A stretch of 64,000 bases of DNA from DASUNP01 sp963728545 (GTDB lineage: Bacteria; Acidobacteriota; Blastocatellia; UBA7656), in assembly GCA_963728545.1 (NCBI GenBank), contig CAVSKO010000002.1, forward strand, positions 1,674,001 through 1,738,000, written 5' to 3'. The translations under genes and the position numbers were made by a program. Positions within the stretch are counted from its first letter, which is position 1; the number at the start of each line of letters is the position of its first letter. The notes beneath the pieces were generated by a model, which was not told where the DNA came from, searched no databases, and was given only the letters and a program-made list of their open reading frames with translations. Positions 51,614-60,709 of this stretch are shown piece after piece.

Positions 51614-53992
51614 CTAAAGGTCTCTCATTGCGGTGATCGGGTCTACCTTCGTCGCGCGTCGTGCCGGGAGATAACAGGCGAGCAGCGCGGCACCGGCCAG
51701 GAATAATGAAACGACAACAAACGTTCCTGAATCTGTGGGGCTTACGTCATAAAGCAACCCGGATATTGAGCGGGTTAAGGCAAATGCTCCTATCAATCCT
51801 ATCCCTATTCCCAGCAGCGCAAGAATCATCCCTTGAGTAATGATCAGTTTCAGGATGTCTCGCCGTTGCGCTCCTAACGCTACGCGGATGCCAATCTCGT
51901 GTGTGCGCTGTGCTACCGAATAGTTGACGACACCAAAGACCCCCACCACTGCGAGTATTAGCGCGATGACACCAAAAACGGAGAGCAAAAGCGTGTTGAA
52001 CTCCCATCGCCCGACGGACCTGGAAAAAACACCTTCCATTGTTGTGATCTGGGTCGGCATATCTTTATCAACCGCTTCGACCTGCGCGCGCACAGCAGCG
52101 GCCAGTTTCACGGGACGATCCAGAACTCGAATCGTCACTGTCATGGAACCTCTGGGTCTCTGTTGATAGGGCAAATACATTTCAGGGTTTGGCCGGTAAG
52201 CTAACCCTGTGTGATGGACATCTCCCACAACCCCCACGACCATCAACCAGGGGCCGTTATCAGCCCGGATGTGCTGACCGACCGGCCCTTCATCCGGCCA
52301 AAACAGATGGGCCATTCTTTCGTTGATGATAACGACAGGAGCCCGCCCGTCATCCGCTTCGGTAAAATACCGGCCTTCCCGCAAGGGGATTTTCATAGCA
52401 CTGAAGTAGTCGGGGCTTATGACGCGGAAGGCCGCGTTGTGTTCCTGGCCGGGAGGCGGCGCGGGGCGGCCTTGAATAGAAAAGGGACTCCAGCTATCGC
52501 CTCCGCCCAATGGGAGCCTGCTTGTCGCGCCCGCCGAGTCAACGCCCGGCAACGTTTTGATCTGCTCCAAAAGTCGCTCATAAAACATCATCTGTTGCTC
52601 TGCCTTCGGGTATCTTGATTCCGGCAGATTAAGCTTCATCGTCAGAATGTTGTCGGGGTTGAAGCCCGGATCAACATTCACAAGGCGCGCGAAACTTTTT
52701 ATCATCAGTCCGGCCCCGACTAGAAGGACGAGCGACAGCGCAATCTCAAGAACTACAAGCAGGCTTCCGAGTTGACGGCGGCGCGGGCCAGCCGATGTCC
52801 TGGTTCCCTCATTCAACCATACGGTCAAATCCGGCCTTGACCCCTGCAATGCAGGCACCAGGCCGGTGATAATTCCGGCCAAAAATGAAAAGCCGACCGT
52901 CGCCGCCAAGACCCGGCCATCAACACTCATCTTCTCAAGCCTCGGAATATTCGCCGCCTCTATCTTCGGAATTAAGTCGTTGACCCAAAGGGCCAGCAGC
53001 AACCCAACTCCTCCACCCATCAGCGCCAGCAGGAGGCTATCGGTCAAGGATTGGCAGATCAGTCTTGTCCGCGTTGCGCCGAGCGCTGTTCTGATCGCAA
53101 TCTCTTTTTGTCGGGAAGCAGCCCGCACAAGCATCAGGTTGGCAACGTTGGCGCAGGCAATCAGCAACACAAAGCCGACGGCGCCGAATAGGATCAATAG
53201 AGCGGGGCGGACATTTCCTACGACTTCATCTTGTAAAGCGACGACTTGCACTTTATGGTCAACATTGTCGCGATACTCTTGTTCGAGTTGCGCTGAAATA
53301 CCGGTCAACTCTGCCTGAGCTTGCCGGAGCGTTACATCCGTCTTAAGGCGAGCTATCACATTAAATTCATGCCCCTGTTGCAGGGAGAGCGGTAGATTAA
53401 TGGGCACCCAGAGGTCAGGGGCAAGCTCTAGAGGGGGCATGACACCAATTACCATGTATCCTTGATCGTTTAAGGTAATTTTATTTCCGACGAGATTTGG
53501 GTCAGAACCGAAGCGCCGCTGCCACAGGCCATAGCTCAGAACAGCAACGCGACTATCGCTCACCTGATTCTCTTCAGCCGAAAAGGTTCGGCCCGAGGCG
53601 GGTGTGACGCCCAGAACCGTAAAGTAGTCAGCCGAGACTCTCAAGGCTTTGATCTCCTCCGGGGCTTCGCCGCCCGTCAGGGTGAGGCTTTCACCTTGAG
53701 TGTAAATCGCACTCTGCTCGAAGACATGGTTTTTTTCTCTCCAGGCAAAAAACTCGCGCCCGGCTACTGGTATGTTGACGACTCCGGAAGATGGCCGCCT
53801 CTCTCTTATCAAGACGAGTTGATCCGGGACTTTGAATGATAAGGGACGGAGCAGCACCGCGTTAATCAGACTGAACATAGAACTGTTAGCACCGATTCCC
53901 AGCGCCAGTGTCAGCACAGCAATTGCGGTAAAACCTGGATTCTTTCGCAGCATACGCAAGCTATAGCGTATATCTTGTAAAAGCGTTTCCAT
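51614..53992 (-). CDS. ADOP-type ABC transporter permease (MacB/FtsX fold)
   Basis: A 792-residue orphan permease. It shows the duplicated MacB_PCD-FtsX architecture: first TM (PGFTAIAVLTLALGIGANSS), a large periplasmic domain, three TMs (~270-390), a second TM (LLVVLEIALSLVLLVGAGLM), a second periplasmic domain and a terminal three-TM FtsX block (LLSVFGVIALILAVVGVFGV, LIGAFALTRSISGLLYDVSP, LPARRATKVDPITAMRDL). ADOP permeases are greatly expanded in Acidobacteria and rarely have their ATPase beside them, as here. The substrate is unknown; macrolide or lipid export is known only for MacB relatives. The N-terminus METLLQDIRYSLRMLRKNPG is typical. Confidence 0.93.
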   Translation of the reverse strand: METLLQDIRYSLRMLRKNPGFTAIAVLTLALGIGANSSMFSLINAVLLRPLSFKVPDQLVLIRERRPSSGVVNIPVAGREFFAWREKNHVFEQSAIYTQGESLTLTGGEAPEEIKALRVSADYFTVLGVTPASGRTFSAEENQVSDSRVAVLSYGLWQRRFGSDPNLVGNKITLNDQGYMVIGVMPPLELAPDLWVPINLPLSLQQGHEFNVIARLKTDVTLRQAQAELTGISAQLEQEYRDNVDHKVQVVALQDEVVGNVRPALLILFGAVGFVLLIACANVANLMLVRAASRQKEIAIRTALGATRTRLICQSLTDSLLLALMGGGVGLLLALWVNDLIPKIEAANIPRLEKMSVDGRVLAATVGFSFLAGIITGLVPALQGSRPDLTVWLNEGTRTSAGPRRRQLGSLLVVLEIALSLVLLVGAGLMIKSFARLVNVDPGFNPDNILTMKLNLPESRYPKAEQQMMFYERLLEQIKTLPGVDSAGATSRLPLGGGDSWSPFSIQGRPAPPPGQEHNAAFRVISPDYFSAMKIPLREGRYFTEADDGRAPVVIINERMAHLFWPDEGPVGQHIRADNGPWLMVVGVVGDVHHTGLAYRPNPEMYLPYQQRPRGSMTVTIRVLDRPVKLAAAVRAQVEAVDKDMPTQITTMEGVFSRSVGRWEFNTLLLSVFGVIALILAVVGVFGVVNYSVAQRTHEIGIRVALGAQRRDILKLIITQGMILALLGIGIGLIGAFALTRSISGLLYDVSPTDSGTFVVVSLFLAGAALLACYLPARRATKVDPITAMRDL

Positions 53993-54342
53993 GATGCTAC
54001 CTCCGCAGTCTCCCGGGCAACATACAAGCCTTTCCCAAGATTAATCTTCAGCTCCTAAGCTACTATTGTGCCATTATGGCCTCACGGGAAGTGTATCAAT
54101 AGCCAGGGCCATTGATGAGGATAAGCTCATGGCTTACTCGTTTGAGTTTCGTTTTTGGGATTGGTTTTCTCAGTTTCGGTACTTTTTATGACTCACGCTG
54201 TCGGGGGTGCGAGAAGTGAGCGGCCCCGATGACGAGAAACATCGAGGCCGCGCAGAACGCTGAAGGATACATACGAAATATGCTTCGGCAATTCCGGTAG
54301 AACCAATTGTTAGACTCCGGCCCTTGCCAGGGAGCGGCCGCA
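53993..54342. other. Intergenic region with decayed attC right half-site
   Basis: The only structure I see is near 54280-54315, where CTTCGGCAATTCCGGTAGAA and CCAATTGTTAGAC (core 54309-54315) resemble a degenerate reverse-type right arm, 28 bp from the stop of the DUF5666-like gene. No convincing gene on either strand. Confidence 0.45.
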
Positions 54343-54942
54343 CTACGGAAAAATCCGCGGGAGGACTATTTTCGGGAAAATGACTGTCGCGACAAGAGCA
54401 GTCCCGTTCGGTTTAACTATGACGGAAACGGGCAGATCGGCTTTTAGCTTTCTGTGCTTGAACCCGACGGGGATAGAGGTCTCGCTCGTTATAAGAATCT
54501 GCCGATTTAGAATTGTGATGACCCCTTTGTCAAGATCAACCGCTTGCAGCAAGCCTGATAATACGATTCGGTCTTCCGCCTGTACCCGGACGAAGTCCGC
54601 TACAAACGTAGAAGATGCATCGTCGGAGTCAACGATATTTGCTCGAATAGTCATGCCCGGCTTGATCGCTATGTCGAGCCGTTCTCCCCCGATCAAGATA
54701 ATGACTGCTCTGGAAATATCAATCACGATGCCTCCGGCTATCTTGAGGTTGGTCCCCTGAACATCAGTCACGACCGCTTCAATCAATCCGATTGCTGTGC
54801 CATCTTGAGTCGCCGCAAAACTCTTTTCCTTGTCTTGAGCATTCGCACAGACAGCAAGACAAAGAACTATGAGCATGAGTAGCGGGATACGAAAAGAGTT
54901 TATTGAGCGGAAAGACGCGGTCAGTAAGCGGTATTTATTCAT
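54343..54942 (-). CDS. DUF5666-like secreted protein
   Basis: A 199-residue protein with signal peptide IPLLMLIVLCLAVCANA. The mature part is made of repeated OB-like strands (GLIEAVVTDVQGTNLKIAGG, GERLDIAIKPGMTIRANIVD, LSGLLQAVDLDKGVITILNR), matching the DUF5666 pattern of small periplasmic beta-barrel repeats. Function unknown. No clear partner; an attC remnant at its 3' end hints at cassette origin. Confidence 0.7.
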   Translation of the reverse strand: MNKYRLLTASFRSINSFRIPLLMLIVLCLAVCANAQDKEKSFAATQDGTAIGLIEAVVTDVQGTNLKIAGGIVIDISRAVIILIGGERLDIAIKPGMTIRANIVDSDDASSTFVADFVRVQAEDRIVLSGLLQAVDLDKGVITILNRQILITSETSIPVGFKHRKLKADLPVSVIVKPNGTALVATVIFPKIVLPRIFP

Positions 54943-55291
54943 AGTGAGTACAGTGCTCCTTATAATGAGGTTTTGCCTGAAGGCTGCCAGGCGATGTTAG
55001 TAGTGTGAGATACCCGCCTCGGTTCCTCTCACCTCGATTCTGGTACACGCCCCGCACGACACAAAGTTGCAAAATAGTTTTATATCTATCTTGAATATAT
55101 TTGAAAGAAACAGCGATAACGCATCAGCAACTGGTATGAGTGAAAGCTCCCGACCCGGGCAAAGTTTTATTCTTTTGAGATGAGGTATATTCTTTTTCCG
55201 CTTTATTCAGCAACACCGAGGCGCGGATTTAAGTCGGTATAAGGTCAATTCAATGCGAGCAAAGATACGAGCTTAAACTCTGACGAGCGCA
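54943..55291. other. Intergenic region with an IS5-end-like remnant
   Basis: No gene is seen. Bases ~55170-55216 (TTCTTTTGAGATGAGG, TATTCTTTTTCCG, TTATTCAGCAACACCG) parallel the right end of the IS5-type element at 3245-3292 (TTCTTTACAGATGAAG, TATTCTTTACTCG, TTATGCAGCAACGCC), so a diverged solo end of a related element is likely. Confidence 0.45.
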
Positions 55292-55312
55292 GCCTAACAA
55301 GTGCGTGCGCCG
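55292..55312 (+). other. attC left half-site (forward type)
   Basis: GCCTAACAAGTGCGTGCGCC starting at 55292 matches the forward-type left arm (compare GCCTAACAAGTGCGTGCAGC at 5850). No right arm follows; a membrane-protein gene begins at once. Confidence 0.55.
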
Positions 55313-55335
55313 GAATGCGAAGGAGAGGGAGTAAA

Positions 55336-55755
55336 GTGAGAATAGCTTTCATCTGTATTGTATCGAGCATCGCTGCTACAGCCGCCAGTGTTGCTGCGCT
55401 CTTGCTCTCGTATATCTTTATACTCGATCAGAAAGCGAGCGGCGAGGACTTAACTGGAATCGCAACTGTCTCCTTTCTGTCTTCGCTACTGATGAGCGTC
55501 CTGGTCTACACGCCCGGCCTATACTTGTTATGGAAGAAGCGAAGCGAATGCGGCCCGGCGAAGCTGTTCGTCACATTCTGTGCAGTTATACTGAACATAC
55601 CGGCGTTTGCGGTATTGGGATACAGTGCTGCGAGTGGAGGTTTTTTCGGAGAAGGTGAAGCCTGGTACTTTGTCCTGGGGTTTGTTGTGGCAGGAATAGT
55701 GTACGGGCTAGGATTCCTATGGCAGTGTCGTAAAAGGCATGGTCAAGGGGCATAG
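55336..55755 (+). CDS. Four-helix membrane protein, unknown
   Basis: A 139-residue protein from GTG 55336, chosen because AGGAGAGGGAG lies 6-16 bases upstream; ATG 55315 would add seven basic residues. Four hydrophobic segments are predicted: FICIVSSIAATAASVAALLL, SFLSSLLMSVLVYTPGLYLL, FVTFCAVILNIPAFAVLGYS and FVLGFVVAGIVYGLGFLW. No family recognised. It starts directly after the attC half-site. Confidence 0.65.
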   Translation: MRIAFICIVSSIAATAASVAALLLSYIFILDQKASGEDLTGIATVSFLSSLLMSVLVYTPGLYLLWKKRSECGPAKLFVTFCAVILNIPAFAVLGYSAASGGFFGEGEAWYFVLGFVVAGIVYGLGFLWQCRKRHGQGA

Positions 55756-55790
55756 GCGACAAGACAGTGAGAAACATTTGCGCCGACCCG

Positions 55791-56861
55791 TCAAGAAAAG
55801 AAGGGCATGACGTCCTCGGCGAATGTGCGTATAGACTCCATCGTCAATTCATGAGATGTGGTCCCTGTCTGCATCACCATAATAAGCTCGTCCACCCCGA
55901 CGTCAACGAAGCGCTGCACGGTCTCGCGCGCGCAAGCGGGGTCGCCTATGATCGATGAGAGTTGTGATTGCGGGGTGTTGCGAATCTTCCTGAACATCTG
56001 CACGCGCTCGTCAGGCAAGAAGTCCCGCGATATATTGATCTTGCCGACCGGCCTCTCAGTCCCGTAATAGTGAACCATCGCTTTCAGGAAGTAAGTCGCG
56101 CCGCGCAGGCCGTGCTCGCAGGCTCTGCGATCATCCTTTAAAACGAATGTGGCGGGATTACAGGCGAAGTGATTGGTTACAAAATGACCGACCGGAGTCG
56201 CTTCAGCGATCCCTTCCCGATAGCCCTGCACCCGCTGCGCCAACATCTCATCATGGTATAAGGCCAGATTTAGCGCCCCTATACCCAGTCGGCCCACGTT
56301 AACGGCCTGCTCCGGTTTCGAGCAGGCGGCAAATATCGGGGGGTGCGGTTTCTGCATCGGCTTGGGGACGATGTATGTGGGGGGGATGTCATAGAAGCGA
56401 CCCTTATAGCTGTAGGGGCCGGGGTCCCACATCCTGGGGATTATCTCCAGAGCCTCGCGCCACTGGTCGGGGATGGTCGGCCGGTCTATCTCGAACGCCT
56501 CCTGCTCGACCCGCGTCCCGGACCTGGCAGTCCCCCAATTCACCCGGCCCCCCGAGAGGATATCGAGCGTGGCTATCCGCTCTGCAATCCTTATCGGGTG
56601 GTTATAACGGTGTGGGAGCAAGGTGCAGCCATGCCCGATTCGTATCCGCTTAGTATGCGCGGCTACGAAAGAGAGAAAGATTTCGGGCGCAGATGAGTGC
56701 GCGTACTCATAAAGCCCATGGTGCTCGACTGCCCAGATGCAATGATAACCCAACTCGTCGGCCAGCTTTGCCTGCTCCAGGCAATCATGAAAGATCGCGG
56801 CTTCTTTCTCCGGGGTCGGGTCGGTGACCTGCATTTCAAAAAACAGAGAGAATTTCATCAC
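55791..56861 (-). CDS. LLM-class flavin-dependent oxidoreductase
   Basis: A 356-residue luciferase-like monooxygenase. The TIM-barrel motifs include MKFSLFFEMQVTDPTPEKEA, LADELGYHCIWAVEHHG, IRIGHGCTLLPHRYNHPIRI, AERIATLDILSGGRVNWGTA (with Arg-x-Asn/Gly) and WREALEIIPRMW. FMNH2-dependent oxidation of a carbonyl or amine substrate is typical. It is co-directional with and 71 bp after the PKS gene, so it probably tailors the polyketide/lipid product. Such LLM enzymes recur in acyl-AMP ligase/PKS clusters. Confidence 0.9.
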   Translation of the reverse strand: MMKFSLFFEMQVTDPTPEKEAAIFHDCLEQAKLADELGYHCIWAVEHHGLYEYAHSSAPEIFLSFVAAHTKRIRIGHGCTLLPHRYNHPIRIAERIATLDILSGGRVNWGTARSGTRVEQEAFEIDRPTIPDQWREALEIIPRMWDPGPYSYKGRFYDIPPTYIVPKPMQKPHPPIFAACSKPEQAVNVGRLGIGALNLALYHDEMLAQRVQGYREGIAEATPVGHFVTNHFACNPATFVLKDDRRACEHGLRGATYFLKAMVHYYGTERPVGKINISRDFLPDERVQMFRKIRNTPQSQLSSIIGDPACARETVQRFVDVGVDELIMVMQTGTTSHELTMESIRTFAEDVMPFFS

Positions 56862-56932
56862 GCCTCCGGTATCAGAATATGGATAATCTAACCTTTCTTT
56901 TGTTAGGCTGGTGCCGGTACTGTAGTCAGGAT

Positions 56933-59900
56933 TCAGGCTTGAGCGCCGCGTTGTTGGATGACGTATTCACTGATCTTTGCCACGGTCGAATACCTGAACC
57001 ACAGGTCGAAAGCCATAGGCACCTTGAGCTTCTCTTCCAGGGCAACAGTAACTTCCACGGCTATGAGCGAATCCAGGCCAAGCTCGAAAAGGTTCGCGTC
57101 CGGCGTGACCTTATCCGGATCTATACGTAGTGAAGTGGCTAGCTCCTCCATTATGATCGCGGCTATACCGTTATACTCCTCAGTCGCCGCAACCGAGCTT
57201 TCAGGAGAAAGAATCGCTCCGGGAGGTTCGACCCGGCCGGCCTGCTCTGCTGTGTAGTCTTTCGCCGGCCCGCTGTGGATGGCTACCTGCTGGGATGAGG
57301 CCGCCGCCGCTAGCTGCGCGGGTAGCTGCTTGAGGCAAACTCCATCGAGCGCCACGAGTACCTGTCCCCTCTCATCCATCAGCCTCACGTCAAACCATCG
57401 GGTCTCGTCCGGGCCATCCGAAGCGCCACTTTCAAGCGACCGCGCCGCATGGCTGTAGATGACATCCGGTAGCTCTCCAAATATCTGTATGCTCCGCAAG
57501 ACGAATGGCAGATAGGTCTGAAAGCCGCCGTTGGTTTTTTCTGTATCGGGCAGCAGCATCGCCAGGGATTGCAACGCCCCGTCTATTAAAGACGGATGGA
57601 GTATGTAGCCGGCATCCTCGCGCGCGGCGACTGGGAGCCGCAGCCGCGCCAATACCTCATGGTCGTTTGCCTGAAGCCATTCGACGGATCGAAAATACGG
57701 GCCGTAGCTTAGCCCCATCCGTTCAAGCATAGGGTAAAACTCCAGGGCCGCGACCGAGCGCGAGCAGCGGGCCTGAATAGGCTTGAGGTCAATTGACGTA
57801 TCGAAAGCTGTGCGATCATCCACAACTGCCGTGCCTGTTACATAATTGCGATCTTCGGGCAAGCCGGTCACACGGAAGCGAACGGGCTCTGCTGAGCCTG
57901 CCGCCCCTTCGACCACCACCTGGGCTATGGTTTCGTGTGTGTCATCGATCTTAAAAGCCTCCGCCATCACAACCTCTTTCAGTTGCAACACGGGCCGTTT
58001 GAGGTGATGGCGCACAGAGGCCAGGGCCATTTCGATATACGCCGCCGCAGGGAGGACGCTTTTGCTACGGACCTGATGCTGTCCGGCTACCGGATCCTGA
58101 ACGGGCGAAAATCGCCTTTGAAAGGCCGAGGCCCCCTCTTTCATAGAGGCGCTCCCATGATCCAACAGCGGGTGCAGTCGAAATGGGTTCAGGCTCTTTG
58201 CGCGAGCGGCCTGCAAGGCTGGCCTTGCCTTCTCCTCAATCCAGAATCTCTTCCGCTGGAATGGATACGTAGGCAAAGCCAGCCTGTGCCGGTTGTAGTG
58301 GCCGTCGAACTGCTTCCAATCGACTGTAAGCCCTCCTACGTATAAGCCGGCGAGGCTTGACAGCAAGCTCGCCCAATCACCTTCACCCGGCTCATCCGTC
58401 GTTCCGGGCGATTGAATCGAAGGTAAAACCAGGGCGTCTTCGTCGGCAGTTAACAGGTTGCTTACGATATCACAGAGGACAGGTTGCGGGCCTATCTCCA
58501 AGAATATTTTGAAGCCCTGTCTTCGCAGGGACTCTATACCCTGCTCGAAGCTCATAGGCTCGAAAAGCTGTCGCGAGCCGTACAGGTCTCCCTCCCTGTG
58601 CGTGACCAGGGGTATTGAAGGGGGAGAAAAATCGACCGACTCTATTATGGATTCGATCTCCGCAGTATGGATCGCGGCCGCCATTTTCAGGCCGTCTTCC
58701 AGAGAGAAAACTCCGGCTATGCAGGCTGCGACATATTCGCCGATTCCACAGCCTATGACGGCGCCGGGTTGAATCCCCCATGACATCCATTGATGAGCCA
58801 GCGCGTACTCAAGCGCGAACAGGGCCGGCCCGGGCAGCGGGCCGTCGTTTGCGCTGGAGGCTTGCGTCTTCTCAGGGTAGAGATAGCTGAGTAAGGAGGC
58901 GGGGAGATGAGGTCTCATAATCTCCTCGCACAATTCGAGCGTATTTCGAAAGCCAGGCTGAGTTTCGTAAAGTTGTCGGCCCATCCCGGCATACTCGGAG
59001 CCTTGACCCGTAAACATGAAAGTGACACGGGGCTGGCTCCTGTCCGAGAATTCTCGCCGCACCAGGCATTCTGTCTGCCTGCCGGCAATAAACGCGTCGA
59101 GTCGCTCGCGTAACTGCGCGTTAGACCCCGCCACGACCGCGAGCCTCTGGGAGAAGTGTGTCCTGCCGCTGTTTGCCGTGAAGCATATATCTGCAAGAGG
59201 TTCGGCCGTATGATTGTCCAGGTGTTGGGTATAGCGGCGCGCCATCTCCTTTAGCGCAGTACTGCATTTGGCCGACAGCGCCAATATGTGCAGCGGGCGT
59301 TCGATTCTGTCCTTCTCAGACCCGCCCTGTTTTACAGGTTCGGGGGCTTGCTCCAGCACTACGTGGGCGTTAGTTCCTCCCATGCCGAAAGAACTCACTC
59401 CCGCGATAAGCAGCTCGGAGGGCTTAGGCCAGGCCGTCAGCATTTTCTGAACGCGCAATGGAAGCTCGTCGAAATTGATATTGGGATTAGGACTTTCGAA
59501 ATGCAGGCTTGGCGGAATCATCCGGTGTTTAAGCGACAATAGAACTTTCATCAACCCGGCTATTCCGGCCGCCGTCTCCAGATGCCCGATATTTGTCTTC
59601 ACAGAGCCAATCGCGCAGCGGCTTTCAGGGGCGCGGTTCGAGGCGAGGACATTTGCCAGCGCCCGTGCTTCGATGGGGTCCCCCAGAGCGGTGCCCGTGC
59701 CGTGTGCTTCGACATACTGGATCTCGGCGGGCGAGACGCCGGCCCGAGTGTAGGCTTCGCGCAATACCGCTTCCTGAGCAAACTGGTTGGGGGCTGTAAG
59801 ACCGTTCGTGTGCCCATCCTGATTTACCGCGCTGCCTCTTATGACGGCCTGAATCCGGTCTCCGTCGGCAAGCGCTTTCGACAGCAGCTTGAGTAACACG

Positions 59901-60709
59901 ACGCCGGCGCCCTCGCTGCGAACATAACCGTTCGCTCGCGCGTCAAAAGTCTTGCAGCGGCCATCCGGGGCCATGAAGCCCCCCTTGGTCATTTCGATTG
60001 TCGGCTCGGGCGTGACCAGAAGATTCACCCCCCCTGCCAGCGCGAGCGTCGATTCTCCGCTCAAAAGGCTTTGACAGGCGAGATGTACTGCGACCAGCGA
60101 CGAAGAGCAAGCCGTATCAATCGCAAGGCTCGGCCCCCGGAGATCAAAGAGGTAAGAGATTCGGTTGGCGGCAGCACAAAAGGTGCTGCCCGAAGCGACG
60201 TACGCATCTATCTGCTCGGTGCTTCTCATCACGAGCCGCCGGTAATCATCCATGAATATGCCTGTGAAGACCCCGGTCGGCGTCCCCGCAAGCTGCTCCA
60301 CGGCAATGCCGGCATCTTCAATCGCTTCCAGCGCCACCTCCAGCACAATTCTGTGCTGGGGGTCCATCTGATTGGCCTCGCGAGTCAAAATACCGAAGAA
60401 CCCGGCGTCGAACCGATCCACGTCCTTAATGAATCCGCCCCAGCGTGTATTCATTTTGCCGGTAGCAGCGGGGTTCGGATCATACAGTGCGTTGATGTCC
60501 CATCTGTCTGCCGGAACCTCTGAGATCGCATCGACCCCGTCTCGAAGAAGATGCCAGAAGGCTTCGAGGCTTTCGGCCCCGGGGAATCGGCAGGCGGCGC
60601 CGATGATGGCCACTGGCTCCCTCAATCCCTCTTTTTTCCCTGCGCGCAGGTTAAACAGGGCGCGCTTTTCAGGGGAAAGCTCGCTTATTCGCCTTGGAAT
60701 GTCAGTCAT
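56933..60709 (-). CDS. Type I polyketide synthase module KS-AT(degenerate)-DH-ACP
   Basis: A 1258-residue protein. KS (30-450): Cys201 in DTACSSSLVAVHL, His in YVEAHGTGTALGDP and in VKTNIGHLETAAG. AT region (~565-720): begins FMFTGQGSEYAGMG, but the nucleophile elbow reads VIGCGIGEYVAACIAG, where GHSxG would be expected, so the catalytic Ser and preceding His are gone; about 100 residues are also missing after FSLEDGLKMAAA. DH (~845-1120): HPLLDHG, the site-1 region AGQHQVRSKSVLPAAAYIEM (Gly of HxxxG replaced) and HPSLIDGALQ. ACP: LFELGLDSLIAVEV, Ser1214. No KR, ER or TE. It overlaps the upstream gene by 8 bp. Extender units must come from a separate AT, or the KS is used differently. Confidence 0.9.
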   Translation of the reverse strand: MTDIPRRISELSPEKRALFNLRAGKKEGLREPVAIIGAACRFPGAESLEAFWHLLRDGVDAISEVPADRWDINALYDPNPAATGKMNTRWGGFIKDVDRFDAGFFGILTREANQMDPQHRIVLEVALEAIEDAGIAVEQLAGTPTGVFTGIFMDDYRRLVMRSTEQIDAYVASGSTFCAAANRISYLFDLRGPSLAIDTACSSSLVAVHLACQSLLSGESTLALAGGVNLLVTPEPTIEMTKGGFMAPDGRCKTFDARANGYVRSEGAGVVLLKLLSKALADGDRIQAVIRGSAVNQDGHTNGLTAPNQFAQEAVLREAYTRAGVSPAEIQYVEAHGTGTALGDPIEARALANVLASNRAPESRCAIGSVKTNIGHLETAAGIAGLMKVLLSLKHRMIPPSLHFESPNPNINFDELPLRVQKMLTAWPKPSELLIAGVSSFGMGGTNAHVVLEQAPEPVKQGGSEKDRIERPLHILALSAKCSTALKEMARRYTQHLDNHTAEPLADICFTANSGRTHFSQRLAVVAGSNAQLRERLDAFIAGRQTECLVRREFSDRSQPRVTFMFTGQGSEYAGMGRQLYETQPGFRNTLELCEEIMRPHLPASLLSYLYPEKTQASSANDGPLPGPALFALEYALAHQWMSWGIQPGAVIGCGIGEYVAACIAGVFSLEDGLKMAAAIHTAEIESIIESVDFSPPSIPLVTHREGDLYGSRQLFEPMSFEQGIESLRRQGFKIFLEIGPQPVLCDIVSNLLTADEDALVLPSIQSPGTTDEPGEGDWASLLSSLAGLYVGGLTVDWKQFDGHYNRHRLALPTYPFQRKRFWIEEKARPALQAARAKSLNPFRLHPLLDHGSASMKEGASAFQRRFSPVQDPVAGQHQVRSKSVLPAAAYIEMALASVRHHLKRPVLQLKEVVMAEAFKIDDTHETIAQVVVEGAAGSAEPVRFRVTGLPEDRNYVTGTAVVDDRTAFDTSIDLKPIQARCSRSVAALEFYPMLERMGLSYGPYFRSVEWLQANDHEVLARLRLPVAAREDAGYILHPSLIDGALQSLAMLLPDTEKTNGGFQTYLPFVLRSIQIFGELPDVIYSHAARSLESGASDGPDETRWFDVRLMDERGQVLVALDGVCLKQLPAQLAAAASSQQVAIHSGPAKDYTAEQAGRVEPPGAILSPESSVAATEEYNGIAAIIMEELATSLRIDPDKVTPDANLFELGLDSLIAVEVTVALEEKLKVPMAFDLWFRYSTVAKISEYVIQQRGAQA

